Shown: piece after piece, positions 40,647 to 48,818 of the stretch | Numbering within the stretch: position 1 is the stretch's first letter | Layout: each line of letters begins with the position of its first letter | Source: an uncultured delta proteobacterium | Lineage (GTDB): Bacteria > Desulfobacterota > Syntrophia > Syntrophales > UBA8958 | Assembly (NCBI GenBank): GCA_903885795.1 | Contig: CAISJV010000064.1 | Location: 36,125-100,124, forward strand | Length of the DNA: 64,000 nucleotides | Direction: 5' to 3' | Notes under the pieces: model-generated | What the model saw: the letters and a program-made list of their open reading frames with translations, nothing else | Told to the model about the DNA's origin: nothing | Databases searched by the model: none | Made by a program: the position numbers and the translations under genes

Positions 40647-40660
40647 TGAGTGTCCACTCA
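40647..40660. promoter_or_regulatory. Palindromic operator, site O1 (upstream of lpdA)
   Basis: TGAGTG-TC-CACTCA, perfect 6-bp inverted repeat arms. It shares the TGAGTG-N2 half-site with four further sites at 45721, 47581, 48208 and 48592. Probably bound by the TetR regulator at 46751. Confidence 0.6.
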
Positions 40661-40805
40661 GTTTACGTAGCCTAGGAACGAGCCGTTATAAATGCATTTA
40701 ATCATTTCTATGGATGCTGAGATTCCTTTATTTTCAATAGTTTCCGGAAACCCGGTTCTCGCCGTGATAACCGTAAATGTGACTTTTTGTGATACCATCC
40801 GCCTT

Positions 40806-42026
40806 TTACTGGGCAATCAGAGGTTCTTCCAGCATCTCCTTCAGGGTCCGCATGAACTTGCCCGCCTCCGCTCCGTCGATCGCCCGGTGATCGTAGGTCA
40901 GGTTCACCGTCATCATCGGACGGATGACGATCTCGCCGGCCACGACGACGGGCTTGTCGATAATGGCCCCCACTGCCAGGATTGCATTTTCCGGCTGATT
41001 GATGATGGCGGTAAACGTCTCCAAGCCGAACATTCCCATGGCCGACAATGTAAAGGTCCCGCCTTTTATGTCATCGGGAAGGAATTTGTTTTCCTTGCCT
41101 TTTTTAATGAGTTGGACCCGGTCCGCAGCAATCTGGCCATAACTTTTCTTATTGATGTCCCGGATCACCGGAACGATAAGCCCTTCACCCAGGGCCATGG
41201 CCATCCCCATATGGACATCGGGCAGGAAAAGAACTCCCTTATCCGTCCAGCGGGTGTTGATTACCGGATGCTCACGCAAGGCGGCGCCGGTTATCTTCAT
41301 CATGATATCGGTAATGGTGATCCGGACTCCCTGTTTCCTTTCGATATGGGGCATCAGAACTTTTCTCAGATCCTGAATCCGCGTAGCATCGATTGTATTG
41401 CCCATGTAGGCCTGCGCCGCCTCTACTTTGCTGGCCAGCATCTTTCTGGCAATCGTCCGGCGCATCCCGGTGAACGGCGTCACATATCCTTCCGCCTCCG
41501 GTACGGTTAGCCCCGGAACTGCCGGTGCGGCAGCGACAGTGGCGGTCGTTTTTTGCGCCCTTTCGACGTCTTCGCTAGTAATACGCCCGGCGGGACCCGT
41601 TCCCTTTATGCCACCCAGCTCCAGACTTATGGCCTTCGCCATTTTCTTCGCCAGGGGCGTTGCCCTGACACGACCTTCGGCAACTCCCAAAGATTGTTCA
41701 GTCATCGGCGGTGCGACAACACCCCCAGGCGCCTCGGAAACCGTCTTGTCGGGTAATGCCGCTATTGGCAGAGACGCTGCATTCTCACCCGGTTTCAGGA
41801 TATACGCGACAATTGCCCCGACGGGAACCGTTTCCTGCGCCGGCACCATGATCTTACCCAAAATTCCGTCCTCCGGGGCTTCCACTTCATAGGTCACCTT
41901 TTCGGTTTCCAGAACGAACAGGATATCGCCCTTTTTGACTTCCTCGCCTTCATTTTTCTTCCATTCCACAATTAAGCCCTCGGTCATGGTTAAACCGAGC
42001 TTCGGCATGACTATATCTAATGGCAT
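40806..42026 (-). CDS. Dihydrolipoamide acyltransferase (E2), single lipoyl domain
   Basis: 406 residues. Residues 1-80 form one lipoyl domain with lysine 43 in ETEKVTYEVE. A flexible Ala/Pro-rich linker follows, then an E3/E1-binding domain near residues 124-160 (ATPLAKKMAKAI, GTGPAGRITSEDVE). The catalytic domain ends with the active-site YDHRAIDGAEAG. With E1 alpha/beta and E3 it forms a 2-oxoacid or acetoin dehydrogenase complex; the small E2 with one lipoyl domain and short linkers fits acetoin dehydrogenase (AcoC) or anaerobe pyruvate-type complexes. The true substrate is uncertain. It lies in the operon with lpd downstream and crotonase upstream. Confidence 0.93.
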   Translation of the reverse strand: MPLDIVMPKLGLTMTEGLIVEWKKNEGEEVKKGDILFVLETEKVTYEVEAPEDGILGKIMVPAQETVPVGAIVAYILKPGENAASLPIAALPDKTVSEAPGGVVAPPMTEQSLGVAEGRVRATPLAKKMAKAISLELGGIKGTGPAGRITSEDVERAQKTTATVAAAPAVPGLTVPEAEGYVTPFTGMRRTIARKMLASKVEAAQAYMGNTIDATRIQDLRKVLMPHIERKQGVRITITDIMMKITGAALREHPVINTRWTDKGVLFLPDVHMGMAMALGEGLIVPVIRDINKKSYGQIAADRVQLIKKGKENKFLPDDIKGGTFTLSAMGMFGLETFTAIINQPENAILAVGAIIDKPVVVAGEIVIRPMMTVNLTYDHRAIDGAEAGKFMRTLKEMLEEPLIAQ

Positions 42027-42045
42027 CGCAAGACTCCCTATTTAC

Positions 42046-42828
42046 TTATTTTCCTTTGAAGTTTGGTTTTCTTTTCTCCAGGAACGCCCCGGTTCCCTCC
42101 TTCATGTCTTCCGTGCTGAAACAGGTGATGCAATTCTTCTGGGAGTATTGAATGGCCTGCTCCAAGGGAAGGTCCATCCCGATTTCCACGGCGTCCTTAC
42201 ACATTTCCACGGCAATGGGGGCATTGGCCATAATTTTACGGGCCATTTCCTCCGCGGCTTTCAGAGCTTCCCCTTTCGGAACCACCTTGTTTACCAAACC
42301 GATATTCAGGGCCTCTTCCGTGGTGATCGTATCGCCCGTCAGCAGGAGTTCGTAGGCCTTACCCTTGCCGATCAGTCTCGGCAGGCGCTGCGTGCCCCCC
42401 GTACCTGGAATGATTCCCAGCTTTACCTCCGGCAGGGCCAGTTTTGCCCCGGCGACGGCAATGCGGATCGAACAGGAAAGGGCCAATTCCAAACCGCCGC
42501 CCATAGCCAGGCCATTTATGGCGGCAATCACGGGTTGTCTCAATTTTTCCAATTTGGCATGATTGCGCAAGACCCCCTCATTCCAGCGCAGGATGGACAT
42601 AGGGGTCATCATGCTCAGTTCCCGGATGTCAGCGCCGGCCTGAAATCCCTTGCCCGCCCCGGTGAGGATCAGGACCTGAATCTCGTAATCCTTATTCACC
42701 GTGTCCAGGGCATCGCTGAACTCATCGATCAGCTCCTGGCTGATGGCGTTGAACACCTCCGGCCGATTCAGGGTAATATAACCGATACCGTCTTTCTTCT
42801 CTAAAATTATTGTCTTGTATTCTTTCAT
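42046..42828 (-). CDS. Enoyl-CoA hydratase/isomerase (crotonase family)
   Basis: 260-residue crotonase-fold enzyme. Both Glu residues of hydratases are present, in GGGLELALSC and LPEVKLGIIPGTGGTQRL, and the oxyanion-hole segment GAGKGFQAGADI is clear, so a water-adding enoyl-CoA hydratase is likely. It sits 19 nt upstream of E2 in the same direction and 31 nt from the SDR gene. With the acyl-CoA dehydrogenases and SDR it supplies a complete beta-oxidation-type series in this operon. Confidence 0.93.
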   Translation of the reverse strand: MKEYKTIILEKKDGIGYITLNRPEVFNAISQELIDEFSDALDTVNKDYEIQVLILTGAGKGFQAGADIRELSMMTPMSILRWNEGVLRNHAKLEKLRQPVIAAINGLAMGGGLELALSCSIRIAVAGAKLALPEVKLGIIPGTGGTQRLPRLIGKGKAYELLLTGDTITTEEALNIGLVNKVVPKGEALKAAEEMARKIMANAPIAVEMCKDAVEIGMDLPLEQAIQYSQKNCITCFSTEDMKEGTGAFLEKRKPNFKGK

Positions 42829-42859
42829 GTTTTTCTCCTCATTCCCTATTCCGGGGATA

Positions 42860-43633
42860 TCACCAGCAGACCTGTCCGCCGTCGATAATGATGCAGGACC
42901 CGGTCATAAAATTTGCCGCCGGGGACGCCAAATAAACCGCCAGCCCTTTCATATCTTCCAATTGTCCCAGCCTGTTCATGGGAATATTTTTCTTGATGAC
43001 CTTCTGTCCGATTTCGGTGGCAAAGAAGTTTGTATTCATAGGTGTTTCAAAATATCCGGGCTGAATGGCGTTGACCTGAATGTTATAGCGGACCCATTCC
43101 AGGGCCATGACCTTCGTCAACTGCTTGACCCCGCCCTTGCTGGCGCAGTAGGCAGACATATTGAGGAAAATCATATCCGCGCCGATGGAGGCCACATTGA
43201 TCACCTTGCCCCCCTTCCCTTGAATAACCATCTGTTTGGCCACCGCCTGGGTCAGCACAAAAATGCCCCGCAGGTCCGTGGCCACGGTTGTATCCCAATC
43301 CTCTTCCGTCATCTTCAAGATGGGTTTTTCGCTGCCGCCGACGCCGGCGTTATTGATCAGGATATCTATATGTCCAAACTTTTCGACCACATCTTTAACC
43401 AGAACATTGATCTCATCCGTGCTGGTAATATCCAAGCGGTGGGGATAGGTCGGCACGCCGGTCCGGTCGGCAATTTCCTTACAGGCTTCTTCCAGAACGT
43501 TCATTCGTCTTGCACACAGAACAATGGTCGCCCCGGCGTCAGCCAGTCCTTCCGCAAGACCGCGTCCGATCCCCGTAGCACCCCCCGTGATAATGGCCAC
43601 TTTCCCCGTCAAATCAAAATATGGAAAACTCAT
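42860..43633 (-). CDS. Short-chain dehydrogenase/reductase
   Basis: 257-residue NAD(P)-dependent SDR. The cofactor motif TGGATGIGRG, NNAG (INNAGVGGSE) and the catalytic YCASKGG (Tyr-x3-Lys) with an upstream Ser in ASIGADM are present. Candidate roles in this locus are oxidation of a 3-hydroxyacyl-CoA, reduction of a 4-oxoacyl-CoA (compare LvaD of levulinate catabolism) or acetoin reduction. The start at 43633 (ATG) follows AGGAGG at 5 nt; a GTG one codon upstream is less likely. Confidence 0.92.
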   Translation of the reverse strand: MSFPYFDLTGKVAIITGGATGIGRGLAEGLADAGATIVLCARRMNVLEEACKEIADRTGVPTYPHRLDITSTDEINVLVKDVVEKFGHIDILINNAGVGGSEKPILKMTEEDWDTTVATDLRGIFVLTQAVAKQMVIQGKGGKVINVASIGADMIFLNMSAYCASKGGVKQLTKVMALEWVRYNIQVNAIQPGYFETPMNTNFFATEIGQKVIKKNIPMNRLGQLEDMKGLAVYLASPAANFMTGSCIIIDGGQVCW

Positions 43634-43648
43634 CACTACCTCCTGTTC

Positions 43649-44701
43649 TTATGGACTAACTAAGATTTTTACATGCTGATCCGGATGCTCAATCAACTGT
43701 TTGATCCCTTTTTCAACCAAATCTCGAACCCCGATTCGCCCCGAAATGAGGGCGTCCACTTTCACCCGTCCGTCTTCCAGGTAGGCAATGGCGGCAGGAA
43801 ATTCGTCCTGGTATCCACTGCTGAAGGTTAGCTCCTTCTCGTGTCCCCAAAGCCGAATAAAGGGAACCGAGATGGGTTTGAGGGCCAGACCGACAACACA
43901 GATTCTTGCCCTTCTTCCCGTAACCTTGACGGCCGTGTCGAAGGAAGACTGATTACCCACACAGTCGAAGGCGATGTCCGCCCGTAAATTATCGGTCAAT
44001 GCCCCGATTTCCTTGCCCGCATCGACGGCGGTGGGATCAAAAACGGCATTGGCGCCCGTTTTCGCTGCCGTCTCCATGCGAGCCTTCATGGGCTCGATTA
44101 CATAGACGTGCCCGGCGCCGGCGGCCTTGCAAGCCTGCAGGACAAATAGTCCGATGGGTCCGGCGCCGACAATCGCCACATTATCGCCAATTTTCATGCC
44201 GCTGCGGTTAACTGCATGTACGGCCACCGCCAAAGGCTCCACGAAGGCGCCCATATCGTCGGTCACGGAATCGGGAAGTTTGTAAAGGCTGTATTCCGGA
44301 TAGACGCCATATTCGGCGAAGGCGCCGTCCCAGGCAAAGCCCACCGTGCCCAGCTTCGTGCACATGATATGTACACCCTTCCGGCAAAAATGACATTTAC
44401 CGCAGTATATCAAGGGATTGACGGTGACTCGATCGCCCACATGGAAATGATTCACCCCCTCGCCCACTTCCACAACCACGGCGGAAAATTCATGGCCAAG
44501 GATGACCGGCCCCCCGGCGCGTCCCGTCAATGGATGGGGCTTCACAGGAATAATAAAGGGCCCGCTCCTGAATTCGTGGAGATCGGACCCGCAGATACCG
44601 CACTGTTTGATCTTGACCTTGACCTGACCCGCTGCTACCTTTGGGTCAGGATAGTCTTCAAATCTAATGTCTTCTTTGGCGTACCAGACTGCTGCTTTCA
44701 T
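43649..44701 (-). CDS. Zinc-dependent alcohol dehydrogenase (2,3-butanediol/sorbitol DH-like)
   Basis: 350-residue medium-chain dehydrogenase. Catalytic zinc ligands are in CGICGSDLHEF and GHEFSAVVVEVGEG; four structural-zinc Cys are in CGKCHFCRKGVHIMC; and the Rossmann GAGPIGLFVLQA binds NAD(P). The overall form resembles (R,R)-2,3-butanediol dehydrogenase. Its place between SDR and E1 beta genes fits production of the substrate for the lipoyl complex, for example acetoin from butanediol, but other secondary alcohols are equally possible. The ATG at 44701 has AAGGAGG upstream and a longer frame is not needed. Confidence 0.92.
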   Translation of the reverse strand: MKAAVWYAKEDIRFEDYPDPKVAAGQVKVKIKQCGICGSDLHEFRSGPFIIPVKPHPLTGRAGGPVILGHEFSAVVVEVGEGVNHFHVGDRVTVNPLIYCGKCHFCRKGVHIMCTKLGTVGFAWDGAFAEYGVYPEYSLYKLPDSVTDDMGAFVEPLAVAVHAVNRSGMKIGDNVAIVGAGPIGLFVLQACKAAGAGHVYVIEPMKARMETAAKTGANAVFDPTAVDAGKEIGALTDNLRADIAFDCVGNQSSFDTAVKVTGRRARICVVGLALKPISVPFIRLWGHEKELTFSSGYQDEFPAAIAYLEDGRVKVDALISGRIGVRDLVEKGIKQLIEHPDQHVKILVSP

Positions 44702-44714
44702 TTTATCCTCCTTC

Positions 44715-45692
44715 CTAAAAAGTCCGTTCCATAGTGGCCAGTACGGCTTTTTTAACGTCTTCCGCACCGGGGACATAATATTTTTCAAGGCTGTATGACG
44801 CCGGGACAAAGGGAGCGCCGACGCGCATGATGGGAGCATCTAGTTCGTCCAGGATTTCTTCGGCCACAGCCGCCGCTATTTCAGCGCCAAATCCAAACTG
44901 CTTCACCGCTTCATGGGCCACCACCAGCCGATGGGTCTTGGCAATGGATGTAAAAACTGTTTCCCGGTCCCAGGGCTGAATGGTCCTCAAATCGACGACC
45001 TCCACGCTGATTCCTTCCTTCGACAGGAGATCGGCCGCCTTCAATGATTCATTGACAAGGCGGGAGGCCGACACCACCGTAACATCCGTACCTTCCCGTT
45101 TCACATCGGCCTTTCCGATGGGAATCAGGTATTCTTCCTCGGGTATCGAACCTTTCATGGCATGAAGGGTCTTATTTTCAATAAAGATCACCGGGTTCTC
45201 ATCACGGATGGCCGATTTGAGCAGCCCTTTCACATCATAAGGGTTCGCCGCCATAACAACCTTCAGCCCCGGCACATGGGCGAACCAGGCCTCAAGACAC
45301 TGGGAATGCTGGGGGCCGGCATTGAGTCCCCCGCCCTCCGGCATTCTGATGACAATCGGAACCGTGTACTGGTTGCCGAACATGTAACGCATCTTCGCTA
45401 TTTGATTAACAATACTGTCCATACAGCAGGTGACGAAATCCATGAACATGATCTCGACAATCGGACGAAGTCCGCAACTGGCCGCACCGGCCGCAAGGGA
45501 AGTGAAGCCAAGCTCGCTGATGGGGGTATCGACGATACGGTCGGGCCCGAATTTTTCATACAGACCCTTGCTGGCCCCGAAAGACCCCCCCGCAAGTCCA
45601 ACGTCCTCGCCAATCAGGAAGACGTTTTCATCCCTGTCCATCTCCTCTTCCATGGCCTCCTTGATAGCAAATATATAGCGTATGTCTTTCAT
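44715..45692 (-). CDS. acoB: 2-oxoacid/acetoin dehydrogenase E1 component, beta subunit
   Basis: 325-residue E1 beta. Conserved segments are EEMDRDENVFLIGEDVG at the start, GGLNAGPQHSQCLEAWFAHVPGL and the C-terminal transketolase domain with VAHEAVKQFGFGAEI. With the alpha subunit it forms the TPP-dependent decarboxylating (or acetoin-cleaving) E1. It lies 57 nt downstream of the alpha gene, and an operator-like palindrome occupies the gap (45721-45734), so the two are separately repressible. The sequence alone does not decide between acetoin, pyruvate and branched-chain 2-oxoacids; the butanediol-type dehydrogenase next door favours acetoin. Confidence 0.9.
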   Translation of the reverse strand: MKDIRYIFAIKEAMEEEMDRDENVFLIGEDVGLAGGSFGASKGLYEKFGPDRIVDTPISELGFTSLAAGAASCGLRPIVEIMFMDFVTCCMDSIVNQIAKMRYMFGNQYTVPIVIRMPEGGGLNAGPQHSQCLEAWFAHVPGLKVVMAANPYDVKGLLKSAIRDENPVIFIENKTLHAMKGSIPEEEYLIPIGKADVKREGTDVTVVSASRLVNESLKAADLLSKEGISVEVVDLRTIQPWDRETVFTSIAKTHRLVVAHEAVKQFGFGAEIAAAVAEEILDELDAPIMRVGAPFVPASYSLEKYYVPGAEDVKKAVLATMERTF

Positions 45693-45720
45693 GCTATTTT
45701 TCTCCTTAAAGCAAAGTTAT

Positions 45721-45734
45721 TGAACGCTCACTCA
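45721..45734. promoter_or_regulatory. Palindromic operator, site O2 (between E1 alpha and E1 beta)
   Basis: TGAACGCTCACTCA; its reverse complement TGAGTGAGCGTTCA differs from the best site (48208) by one base. It lies 29 bp upstream of the E1 beta start, within the 57-nt gap after the E1 alpha stop. Confidence 0.6.
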
Positions 45735-45748
45735 GTTTATTGCCCCAA

Positions 45749-46708
45749 TTAAAGATAAAGGCCTTCCATCATTTCTGAAACTTCCGGATAGGGACATTCC
45801 CTGGCAAAACGGACCGCTTCTTCAATCTCTGCATCCAGATCCGTGTTTATTTTTTCAATATCCTGTTTTTTCAGCACTTTGGACTCTAATAGACCTTTTT
45901 CGAAGTTCAGGAGACAATCCTTGGCCATCGCCTGCGCTACATTTTCCTTGCCCCGGTACTTTTGGGCATCACCAACGTAATGGCCATACCAGCGTTCGCT
46001 CCGGACTTCAATCAGGGTAGGTCCCTCGCCTTTTCTTGCCCGTTCCACAGCCTTCCCGGCCTCCTCATAGATTTCCAGGACATCATTCGCCACGGACACG
46101 GCGGGAATATCATAAGCAAGGGCACGCTTCGTGACGCTTTGGACGGGCGCGTGAATCGACATGGGGGAAAATTCCGCCCAGCCGTTATTTTCACATAGAT
46201 AGACGATGGGCAGTTTCTTGATGGCCGCAAAATTCAATGCCTCGTGAAAAGCGCCCTCCCCGGTCGCGCCTTCACCGAACGTCGCCACCGCCACCTGATC
46301 CGTTTTTTTGTATTTCGCCGCAAAGGCGGCCCCGGTGGCAATGGGAATTCCCGCACCGACAATGCCATTGGCGCCCATTATTCCCCGTGACTTATCGGCC
46401 AGATGCATAGAGCCGGAACGTCCGAGACAGTAACCAGCCTTCTTTCCGAACAATTCTGCCATGGCCATTTTCAGATCTATGCCCTTGGCGATGGCGTGGC
46501 CATGCCCCCGATGGGTGGTCGCTATATAGTCTGCCTCAGTCAGATGACTGCAGATTCCCACCGGGGCCGCTTCCTGGCCAATGCTCACGTGGAGGAATCC
46601 CAGTATTTCACCATTGGAGAAGACCTCCATGAGTTTTTGCTCCGTTTTTCTGATCTTCACCATGGCCCGGTACATCTCAATCATTTTTTCTTTAGATGGT
46701 TTGCCCAC
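45749..46708 (-). CDS. acoA: 2-oxoacid/acetoin dehydrogenase E1 component, alpha subunit
   Basis: 319-residue TPP-binding E1 alpha. The TPP/Mg motif GEGATGEGAFHEALNFA...ENNGWA (GDGxN type) is present, with RGHGHAIAKGIDL and the N-terminal MYRAMVKIRKTEQ. The length matches the alpha subunits of acetoin and anaerobe pyruvate-type dehydrogenases. It is the first enzyme gene after the TetR gene (about 40 nt), and AAGGAGAAAC precedes the ATG. It is expected to form an alpha2beta2 heterotetramer with the subunit encoded downstream. Confidence 0.92.
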   Translation of the reverse strand: MGKPSKEKMIEMYRAMVKIRKTEQKLMEVFSNGEILGFLHVSIGQEAAPVGICSHLTEADYIATTHRGHGHAIAKGIDLKMAMAELFGKKAGYCLGRSGSMHLADKSRGIMGANGIVGAGIPIATGAAFAAKYKKTDQVAVATFGEGATGEGAFHEALNFAAIKKLPIVYLCENNGWAEFSPMSIHAPVQSVTKRALAYDIPAVSVANDVLEIYEEAGKAVERARKGEGPTLIEVRSERWYGHYVGDAQKYRGKENVAQAMAKDCLLNFEKGLLESKVLKKQDIEKINTDLDAEIEEAVRFARECPYPEVSEMMEGLYL

Positions 46709-46750
46709 AAGTTTCTCCTTTCCGGTCCTAATTTTAAATTTGGACTCTTA

Positions 46751-47485
46751 CTATAAAGTGTCTTGGTATGTTGTCAGCCAATATTCAATGCTTTTGTTTT
46801 CCTCAGTGGTCTTCATAGGACGTTCGTACTTACAATCTTCCACAACCAGCTCAATTTCCTTTTCCAGGAAATCAAGAATGCCTTCTTTTACTTCTTCCAT
46901 GGACTCGAACCGTCTGTTCAGGCTCCATCGCCTCAAAACGAGGATAACGGGCGTATAAGAAAGAATATCCGCGGCCAGCCTCAATCTGAATTCATTGATC
47001 TTTTGACCTTCGAAGCGCCTTCTGAGTACGTCTTCAAACAACTCAACATATTTCATTTCCTGGGAGAGAACGGAACGGATGGCCTCCTGATCATAAGCGC
47101 CTGACTCCTGATATAAGAACATGACAATATCCTGATGAGCATAAACTGTATCCAGGTTTCTCCTCAGAATTACCCGGAGCTCTTCTCTCGGATCTTCCAG
47201 GCCACTGATAGCTTCTTTGAGGCCTTCTGAAAGAATGCTCGTCATATACTCATAGCAGATAAAAAGGATGTCTTCCTTCGTGCGCACATAATTATACATG
47301 GTCCCCATCGTGATTCCCGAAGCTTCGGCGATCTCCCGGACGGTGGCCTTGTGAAACCCTTTTGCTGTAAATACTTTTACCGCGCCCTGGATAATCTGCT
47401 TTCTTCTGCGATCGATGAGGGCCTCGTTTTTTATGCTCGAAACGACGGATTTGCTTTTGATGGGCCTGGTTTTTAGGTTGTTCAT
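46751..47485 (-). CDS. TetR/AcrR-family transcriptional regulator
   Basis: 244 residues. The N-terminal TetR helix-turn-helix is clear: IIQGAVKVFTAKGFHKATVREIAEASGITMGTMYNYVRTKEDIL, given here only as family evidence by its ATVREIAEASGIT and GTMYNYVRTKEDI parts. The larger C-terminal ligand domain probably binds an acyl-CoA, as in many TetR proteins of fatty-acid catabolism. It is the first gene of the catabolic run and, with an operator (47581) between it and the divergent gene at 47678, is likely autoregulated. The ATG at 47485 is chosen; a TTG six codons upstream is possible. No ribosome site is strong. Confidence 0.92.
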   Translation of the reverse strand: MNNLKTRPIKSKSVVSSIKNEALIDRRRKQIIQGAVKVFTAKGFHKATVREIAEASGITMGTMYNYVRTKEDILFICYEYMTSILSEGLKEAISGLEDPREELRVILRRNLDTVYAHQDIVMFLYQESGAYDQEAIRSVLSQEMKYVELFEDVLRRRFEGQKINEFRLRLAADILSYTPVILVLRRWSLNRRFESMEEVKEGILDFLEKEIELVVEDCKYERPMKTTEENKSIEYWLTTYQDTL

Positions 47486-47580
47486 TGTCTTTTGCACTTT
47501 CAAAAAGGGGGCTTGATCTATTTTTAATCTTGTGCCATAAAAGACCCACAGGAAGTGGGGGTTTTATGTTTTAAGGTGAC

Positions 47581-47594
47581 TGAGCCCTCACTCA
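47581..47594. promoter_or_regulatory. Palindromic operator, site O3 (tetR / divergent gene)
   Basis: TGAGCCCTCACTCA; its reverse complement TGAGTGAGGGCTCA differs from site O4 by one base. It lies between the divergent tetR (start 47485) and the gene starting at 47678, so it could control both. Confidence 0.65.
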
Positions 47595-47677
47595 GGTAGC
47601 GGTGTACAGAAGAAAAATCTTTTTGTCAAGTTTTTTCTCGACAGTTTTTTCAATAAAGAAGCATGGAGGTAATGTTT

Positions 47678-48205
47678 ATGGAAAAAGAAACCCTGAATGC
47701 CGATTTCCAAAATCTATCCAAAGAAGAACTTCTGGGACTTCTCGAAGATGCCTCACTTAACTGGCTGGCCCACGACGGCCTGTGGTTCCAGGCGGTTGAG
47801 GAGAATTTCGGGATAGAAAACGCTAGCTTATGCAACCAGAAGGCGATCGCCAAGTATTCCCGGATTGAGGCCAAGCGGATCATGAAGCGCCTTCAGCTCC
47901 CCAACGACGGTGGCATCCCCACCCTGATGAAGGCCCTGAAATTCAGGATGTACCACCTGATCAACAAACAGGAATTCCTGGATGTTTCAGAAAAAAAGTG
48001 CGTTTTCAGAATGGTGACATGTCGTGTCCAGGATGCCCGCAGGAAAAAGGGCTTACCCGATTATCCCTGCAAGCCTGTCGGCATGGAGGAATACAGCAAT
48101 TTTGCCAAAACGATCGACAACCGCATCAAGACGCGTTGCATCGGCTGTCCACCGGACAAACACACCGAAGATTACTGGTGTTCCTGGGAGTTTTACATGG
48201 ATTAA
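47678..48205 (+). CDS. Cys-rich cytosolic protein (DUF6125-like) of unknown function
   Basis: 175 residues. The N terminus (LSKEELLGLLEDASLNWLAHDGLWF) and the Cys-rich C terminus (MVTCRVQDARRKKGL, DYPCKPVG, TRCIGCPPDKH, WCSWEF) resemble a family found in sulfate reducers and syntrophs that I recall as DUF6125; the family name is from memory. The ligand-like Cys suggest metal or cluster binding. The ATG at 47678 has GGAGG 7 nt upstream, better than two earlier in-frame ATGs. It is divergent from tetR with a shared operator, and another operator follows its stop codon, so it belongs to the same regulon. Confidence 0.8.
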   Translation: MEKETLNADFQNLSKEELLGLLEDASLNWLAHDGLWFQAVEENFGIENASLCNQKAIAKYSRIEAKRIMKRLQLPNDGGIPTLMKALKFRMYHLINKQEFLDVSEKKCVFRMVTCRVQDARRKKGLPDYPCKPVGMEEYSNFAKTIDNRIKTRCIGCPPDKHTEDYWCSWEFYMD

Positions 48206-48207
48206 TA

Positions 48208-48221
48208 TGAGTGAGCGCTCA
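48208..48221. promoter_or_regulatory. Palindromic operator, site O4 (best match)
   Basis: TGAGTGAGCGCTCA, the closest to the consensus; the central TGAGCGCTCA is itself a perfect 10-bp palindrome. It lies 3 nt after the DUF6125-like gene and about 600 bp before the MFS gene. Confidence 0.65.
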
Positions 48222-48591
48222 TTTTTTTCTTGACAAGTTAAATTTTATCTTGTAAGGGTTCCACCAAAGGCAATAAATGCCCGAATAAAAGATGAACCGA
48301 ATCCAAATGAATATTTTTTCAAATACCTTTAAGAGACGTAGGTATCACTCATGATTCCTGATCGCTCAACAATCGGCCTACAAGAGAAGAGCGTTGCAGC
48401 CGCCTACAAGAAGACCCGCCATGAACACTTACGCCCCTTGATTGATCACCAAAATTCCGGCCATAATAATTCACAACGAGAAAGTGTCGCCCTAATAGTG
48501 GACAGGATTGCCGACCACGGGCAGAAGGAGGTGAACTTAAAAACGATAAAAGTTCAGCCATGCGAATCAGATTTGTTTTTTACATTAAAAT

Positions 48592-48605
48592 TGAGTGATC
48601 GCTCA
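48592..48605. promoter_or_regulatory. Palindromic operator, site O5 (upstream of MFS gene)
   Basis: TGAGTGATCGCTCA, one base from O4, about 215 bp upstream of the MFS start codon. Confidence 0.6.
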
Positions 48606-48818
48606 ATCAACTATTTGGCGCCAAATGATCTTGATTTTAATCATGGATAGATCGTGGCGTCAAAAACCGAAATGATTTGCGATTCCGTGAATGGCAGTTT
48701 TGGTAAATGCATTTGCGATAATTTGACGTAGCGGCAACGGGAATAGCAACTTCGGTTTTAAAAAGATCATTTACCAACGGCAACATAAAAATTAAACTCC
48801 GGGAGGTTAAATAAGACA

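Larger units (their letters stand above)
48206..48818. other. 613-nt gene-free leader region upstream of the MFS gene
   Basis: No convincing gene. It holds operator sites O4 (48208-48221) and O5 (48592-48605). A 99-codon frame at 48351-48650 lacks a ribosome site and recognisable protein features. The remainder is AT-rich and may hold the MFS promoter, but no clear -35/-10 or -24/-12 element was found. A small RNA or long 5' leader cannot be excluded. Confidence 0.4.

Noticed and set aside
48351..48650. 99-codon plus-strand frame before the MFS gene
   Set aside because: No ribosome site, no family, and it overlaps operator site O5; treated as noncoding.
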